7,895 bases of DNA from Methylococcaceae bacterium (lineage in GTDB: Bacteria; Pseudomonadota; Gammaproteobacteria; Methylococcales; Methylomonadaceae): contig CANNLO010000211.1 in NCBI GenBank assembly GCA_947505055.1, positions 1 through 7,895 on the forward strand, in the 5' to 3' direction. The position numbers and the translations under genes are program-made. Below, one piece after another: positions 6,499-7,895 of the stretch. The notes under the pieces are model-generated. The model did not search any database and had not been told where the DNA came from. It worked only from the letters and a program-made list of their open reading frames with translations. The number at the start of each line of letters is the position of its first letter. Position 1 is the stretch's first letter.

Positions 6499-7197
6499 AT
6501 GGATTATTTGCAACATTTTCTAACATCACTCAGCACAGCCACCGTTTTCGAAAGCCTGCTCGGCTCTTTTCAGCATTTTTTCCTGTTGCTGAGCACCGGC
6601 AATTTTACCGAAATGTCAGCGGCAGCCGCGACCAGTTTTGCCCTAATTTCAGCAGCTGAAATTGGCGACAAAAGCCAGCTGGTCTGTATGACTTTGGCAT
6701 CGCGACACAGAGCCATGCCGGTTTTTCTCGGCGCAGCTTCAGCTTTTGCGTTTTTAAACAGTCTGGCAGTTATTTTTGGTGTCGCGATTGCAAACTGGTT
6801 ACCTGAATATATTGTCGCAGCAGTCGTGTCTGCCCTGTTTGGCGCTTTTGGCATCCATTCCTTACGTTTAGAAGTTGAAGATGAAAAAACCGACGTTAAG
6901 GAAAAAAGCGGTCACAGTATTTTTTTTACCACTTTTTTATTGATTACCGTCGCTGAATTCGGAGACAAAACCCAGCTGGCTGTTGTCGCTTTAAGCAGTT
7001 CAGTTGCACCGATTGCCATCTGGTTGGGTTCGACCCTGGCCTTGGCTTCAACTTCGGCACTGGGTATCTTGGCAGGCCGTACTTTTTTAAGAGAAATGCA
7101 CTTAGGATTACTGCACAAAATCAGCGGAAGCCTATTTTTGATATTATCAGCTTTTACTGCTTACCGCGCCTATATTTGCTACCTTACCCAAGTCTAA
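6499..7197 (+). CDS. GDT1/TMEM165 (UPF0016) family cation transporter
   Basis: This is a 232-residue inner-membrane protein made of two homologous halves of three helices. Each half carries the family signature ExGD(K/R)(S/T): E54-I-G-D-K-S59 and E153-F-G-D-K-T158. These acidic residues form the cation path. The halves are joined by a charged linker (about 124-138, EVEDEKTDVKEKSG), which places the second half in inverted topology. Known members export Mn2+ (bacterial MneA) or exchange Ca2+/Mn2+ for H+ (yeast Gdt1, human TMEM165). Mn2+ export is the likeliest role here, by inference. The protein has about 35 extra N-terminal residues compared with minimal members. ATG 6499 is nevertheless preferred, because AGGA lies 6 bases before it and the alternative Met39 has none. 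It may be co-transcribed with the upstream ZIP gene, but a REP-like palindrome lies between. I see no yybP-ykoY-type Mn riboswitch in the leader. Confidence 0.92.
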   Translation: MDYLQHFLTSLSTATVFESLLGSFQHFFLLLSTGNFTEMSAAAATSFALISAAEIGDKSQLVCMTLASRHRAMPVFLGAASAFAFLNSLAVIFGVAIANWLPEYIVAAVVSALFGAFGIHSLRLEVEDEKTDVKEKSGHSIFFTTFLLITVAEFGDKTQLAVVALSSSVAPIAIWLGSTLALASTSALGILAGRTFLREMHLGLLHKISGSLFLILSAFTAYRAYICYLTQV

Positions 7198-7239
7198 TCA
7201 TTGATCGAAATGATCCAGGTTCTCGCTAACGACTTCCAT
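7198..7239 (-). CDS. Possible 13-residue mini-ORF with strong ribosome binding site
   Basis: On the minus strand AGGGAGG (7250-7244) lies 4 bases before an ATG (7239-7237). That ATG opens a 13-codon frame (MEVVSENLDHFDQ) ending in TGA directly beside the stop codon of the UPF0016 gene. A perfect minus-strand TATAAT (7289-7284) lies about 45 bases upstream of the ATG. It may be a leader peptide, the surviving 5' end of a lost gene, or chance. I recognise no family. Confidence 0.2.
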   Translation of the reverse strand: MEVVSENLDHFDQ

Positions 7240-7295
7240 ACTGCCTCCCTAAGATGCTCAGAACTCTAAACTAACATAAACAAATTATATCAAAC

Positions 7296-7324
7296 TTGAT
7301 AACGCTTAATAAAAGCCTTATTAT
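7296..7324 (+). promoter_or_regulatory. Promoter of the toxin-antitoxin operon
   Basis: TTGATA (7296-7301) and TATTAT (7319-7324) are separated by exactly 17 bases, each one base from consensus or nearly so. Transcription would start near 7331, about 28 bases before the antitoxin ATG. The -10 box overlaps the left arm of the palindrome at 7321-7344. Confidence 0.65.
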
Positions 7325-7344
7325 GGCTATAAAAATAGCCATAA
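7321..7344. promoter_or_regulatory. Perfect 24-bp palindrome, probable antitoxin operator
   Basis: TTATGGCTAT (7321-7330) and ATAGCCATAA (7335-7344) are exact inverted repeats around AAAA. The palindrome covers the end of the -10 box and the predicted transcription start, and finishes one base before the ribosome binding site. Phd/YefM antitoxins repress their own operons by binding such palindromes, so autoregulation is the natural reading. As RNA it could also form a hairpin, but the predicted start at about 7331 would leave out the left arm. Confidence 0.75.
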
Positions 7345-7358
7345 TGGAGCGATTACCA

Positions 7359-7637
7359 ATGAAAACCAGCACCATAGCCGAGGCAAAAAACAACCTGTCA
7401 CAATTAATTTATCAGCTTGAATCGGATGAACCTATTCATCTTACCCGTCATGGTAAGCCCGTTGCCGTGATGTTATCCGAAGTCAATTATCAAAAACTGA
7501 CTCATAAAGACAATAGCTTGTACCAAGCCATCCAAATATGGCGCACTCAATTAAAGGGTGACGGTGCCTTGACGGAAACTGATCTTAAAGACTTACGTAT
7601 AGCCAGTCAGGGGCGTGATTTTTCATGGGACGAATAA
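7359..7637 (+). CDS. Phd/YefM-type antitoxin
   Basis: This is a 92-residue antitoxin. The N-terminal half has the Phd/YefM DNA-binding fold pattern: MKTSTIAEAKNNLSQLI (1-17), then EPIHLTRHGKPVAVMLS (24-40). The C-terminal half is acidic and flexible, ending RDFSWDE, and would wrap the toxin. The ATG at 7359 is chosen because GGAG lies about 9 bases before it. A longer frame opening with TTG at 7296 is rejected because it would translate through the promoter and operator. It neutralises the downstream PIN-domain toxin and probably represses the operon through the palindrome at 7321-7344. Its stop overlaps the toxin start by 13 bases, indicating translational coupling. Confidence 0.88.
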   Translation: MKTSTIAEAKNNLSQLIYQLESDEPIHLTRHGKPVAVMLSEVNYQKLTHKDNSLYQAIQIWRTQLKGDGALTETDLKDLRIASQGRDFSWDE

Positions 7638-7895
7638 GCTATTTGTTAGATAGTAACATCCTGTCAGAACCCGCCCGCTTAACGCCTAATGACAACGTGC
7701 TACAACAGTTTGCCAATCATGACGGTGAGTATGCAACAGCCGCCATTGTCTGGCATGAACTAGTCTATGGCTGTGAGTTACTGGCAGCATCAAAAAGAAA
7801 AAAGCAGCTTCAATCCTATCTGGATATGCTGTTGCTTAATGGCTTGATTGTTTTACCTTATGACCAGCTTGCCGCAGATTGGTATGCCATTGAGC
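7625..7895 (+). CDS. vapC: VapC-type PIN-domain toxin, N-terminal part (cut by right edge)
   Basis: Ninety codons are visible before the right edge. The frame begins ATG GGA CGA inside the last codons of the antitoxin gene, with AGGGG (7609-7613) 11 bases upstream as a rather distant ribosome binding site. The sequence shows the PIN-domain start YLLDSNILSEP with catalytic Asp9, the second acidic residue Glu45 in WHELVYG, and the late helix LPYDQLAADWYAIE (77-90). The third acidic cluster expected in VapC (within a DxLIAA-like motif) would lie beyond the window. VapC toxins are Mg2+/Mn2+-dependent ribonucleases that typically cleave tRNA or rRNA. Whether the gene is intact beyond the edge cannot be judged. 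Confidence 0.88.
   Translation, partial: MGRISYLLDSNILSEPARLTPNDNVLQQFANHDGEYATAAIVWHELVYGCELLAASKRKKQLQSYLDMLLLNGLIVLPYDQLAADWYAIE

Noticed and set aside
7296..7358. Longer antitoxin starting at TTG 7296
   Set aside because: It would require translating the promoter and operator palindrome. The ATG at 7359 has a good GGAG and matches the usual Phd/YefM N-terminus.
1..7895. CRISPR array, tRNA, rRNA or phage genes
   Set aside because: No regularly spaced repeats, no tRNA-like cloverleaf ending in CCA, no rRNA motifs and no phage structural or integrase genes were seen.

Overview
The window reads as chromosomal DNA from a Gram-negative gammaproteobacterium. It carries a BepA-type periplasmic protease/chaperone that maintains outer-membrane proteins, a TonB-dependent outer-membrane receptor, an EAL (cyclic-di-GMP) domain remnant, and a short palindrome of the REP class. 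The moderate AT content and protein style would suit a Methylobacter/Methylomonas-like methanotroph, but that is an impression from family resemblance and is not proven by the sequence.

Layout from left to right. A gene cut by the left edge runs leftward (1-247). It is divergent from bepA (503-1993, plus). A 653-base gene-poor stretch (1994-2646) follows and holds two separate things. The first is a possible short transcription unit: a TTGACA promoter-like box, a strong ribosome binding site before a 19-codon TTG-initiated frame, and a clean intrinsic terminator at 2321-2343. The second is a 125-bp miniature inverted-repeat element (2511-2635), flanked by an exact 8-bp direct repeat and lying 3 bases beyond the stop codon of the next gene. 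A 767-residue TonB-dependent receptor then reads leftward (2647-4950), with its likely promoter at 5046-5074. Beyond it is a 5'-truncated EAL-domain fragment (5106-5345, minus).

The right half reads mainly rightward. It has a ZIP-family metal transporter (5431-6396), then a GDT1/TMEM165 (UPF0016)-family cation transporter (6499-7197) with a REP-like palindrome directly before its ribosome binding site. Last is a toxin-antitoxin operon: a Phd/YefM-type antitoxin (7359-7637) overlapping a VapC/PIN toxin cut by the right edge (7625-7895), with a perfect 24-bp palindrome covering the promoter. A very short leftward frame with a strong ribosome binding site sits divergently upstream of the operon.

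Functional themes are envelope maintenance (BepA), envelope transport (TonB receptor), cytoplasmic cation balance (a ZIP importer beside a probable Mn/Ca exporter), and an accessory toxin-antitoxin module. The most notable non-coding observations are the MITE-like element, the possible small RNA or leader-peptide unit at 2109-2343, and three palindromes that coincide with expression signals. I see no large undescribed system. The individual genes belong to known families, and the novelty is in the small elements between them.
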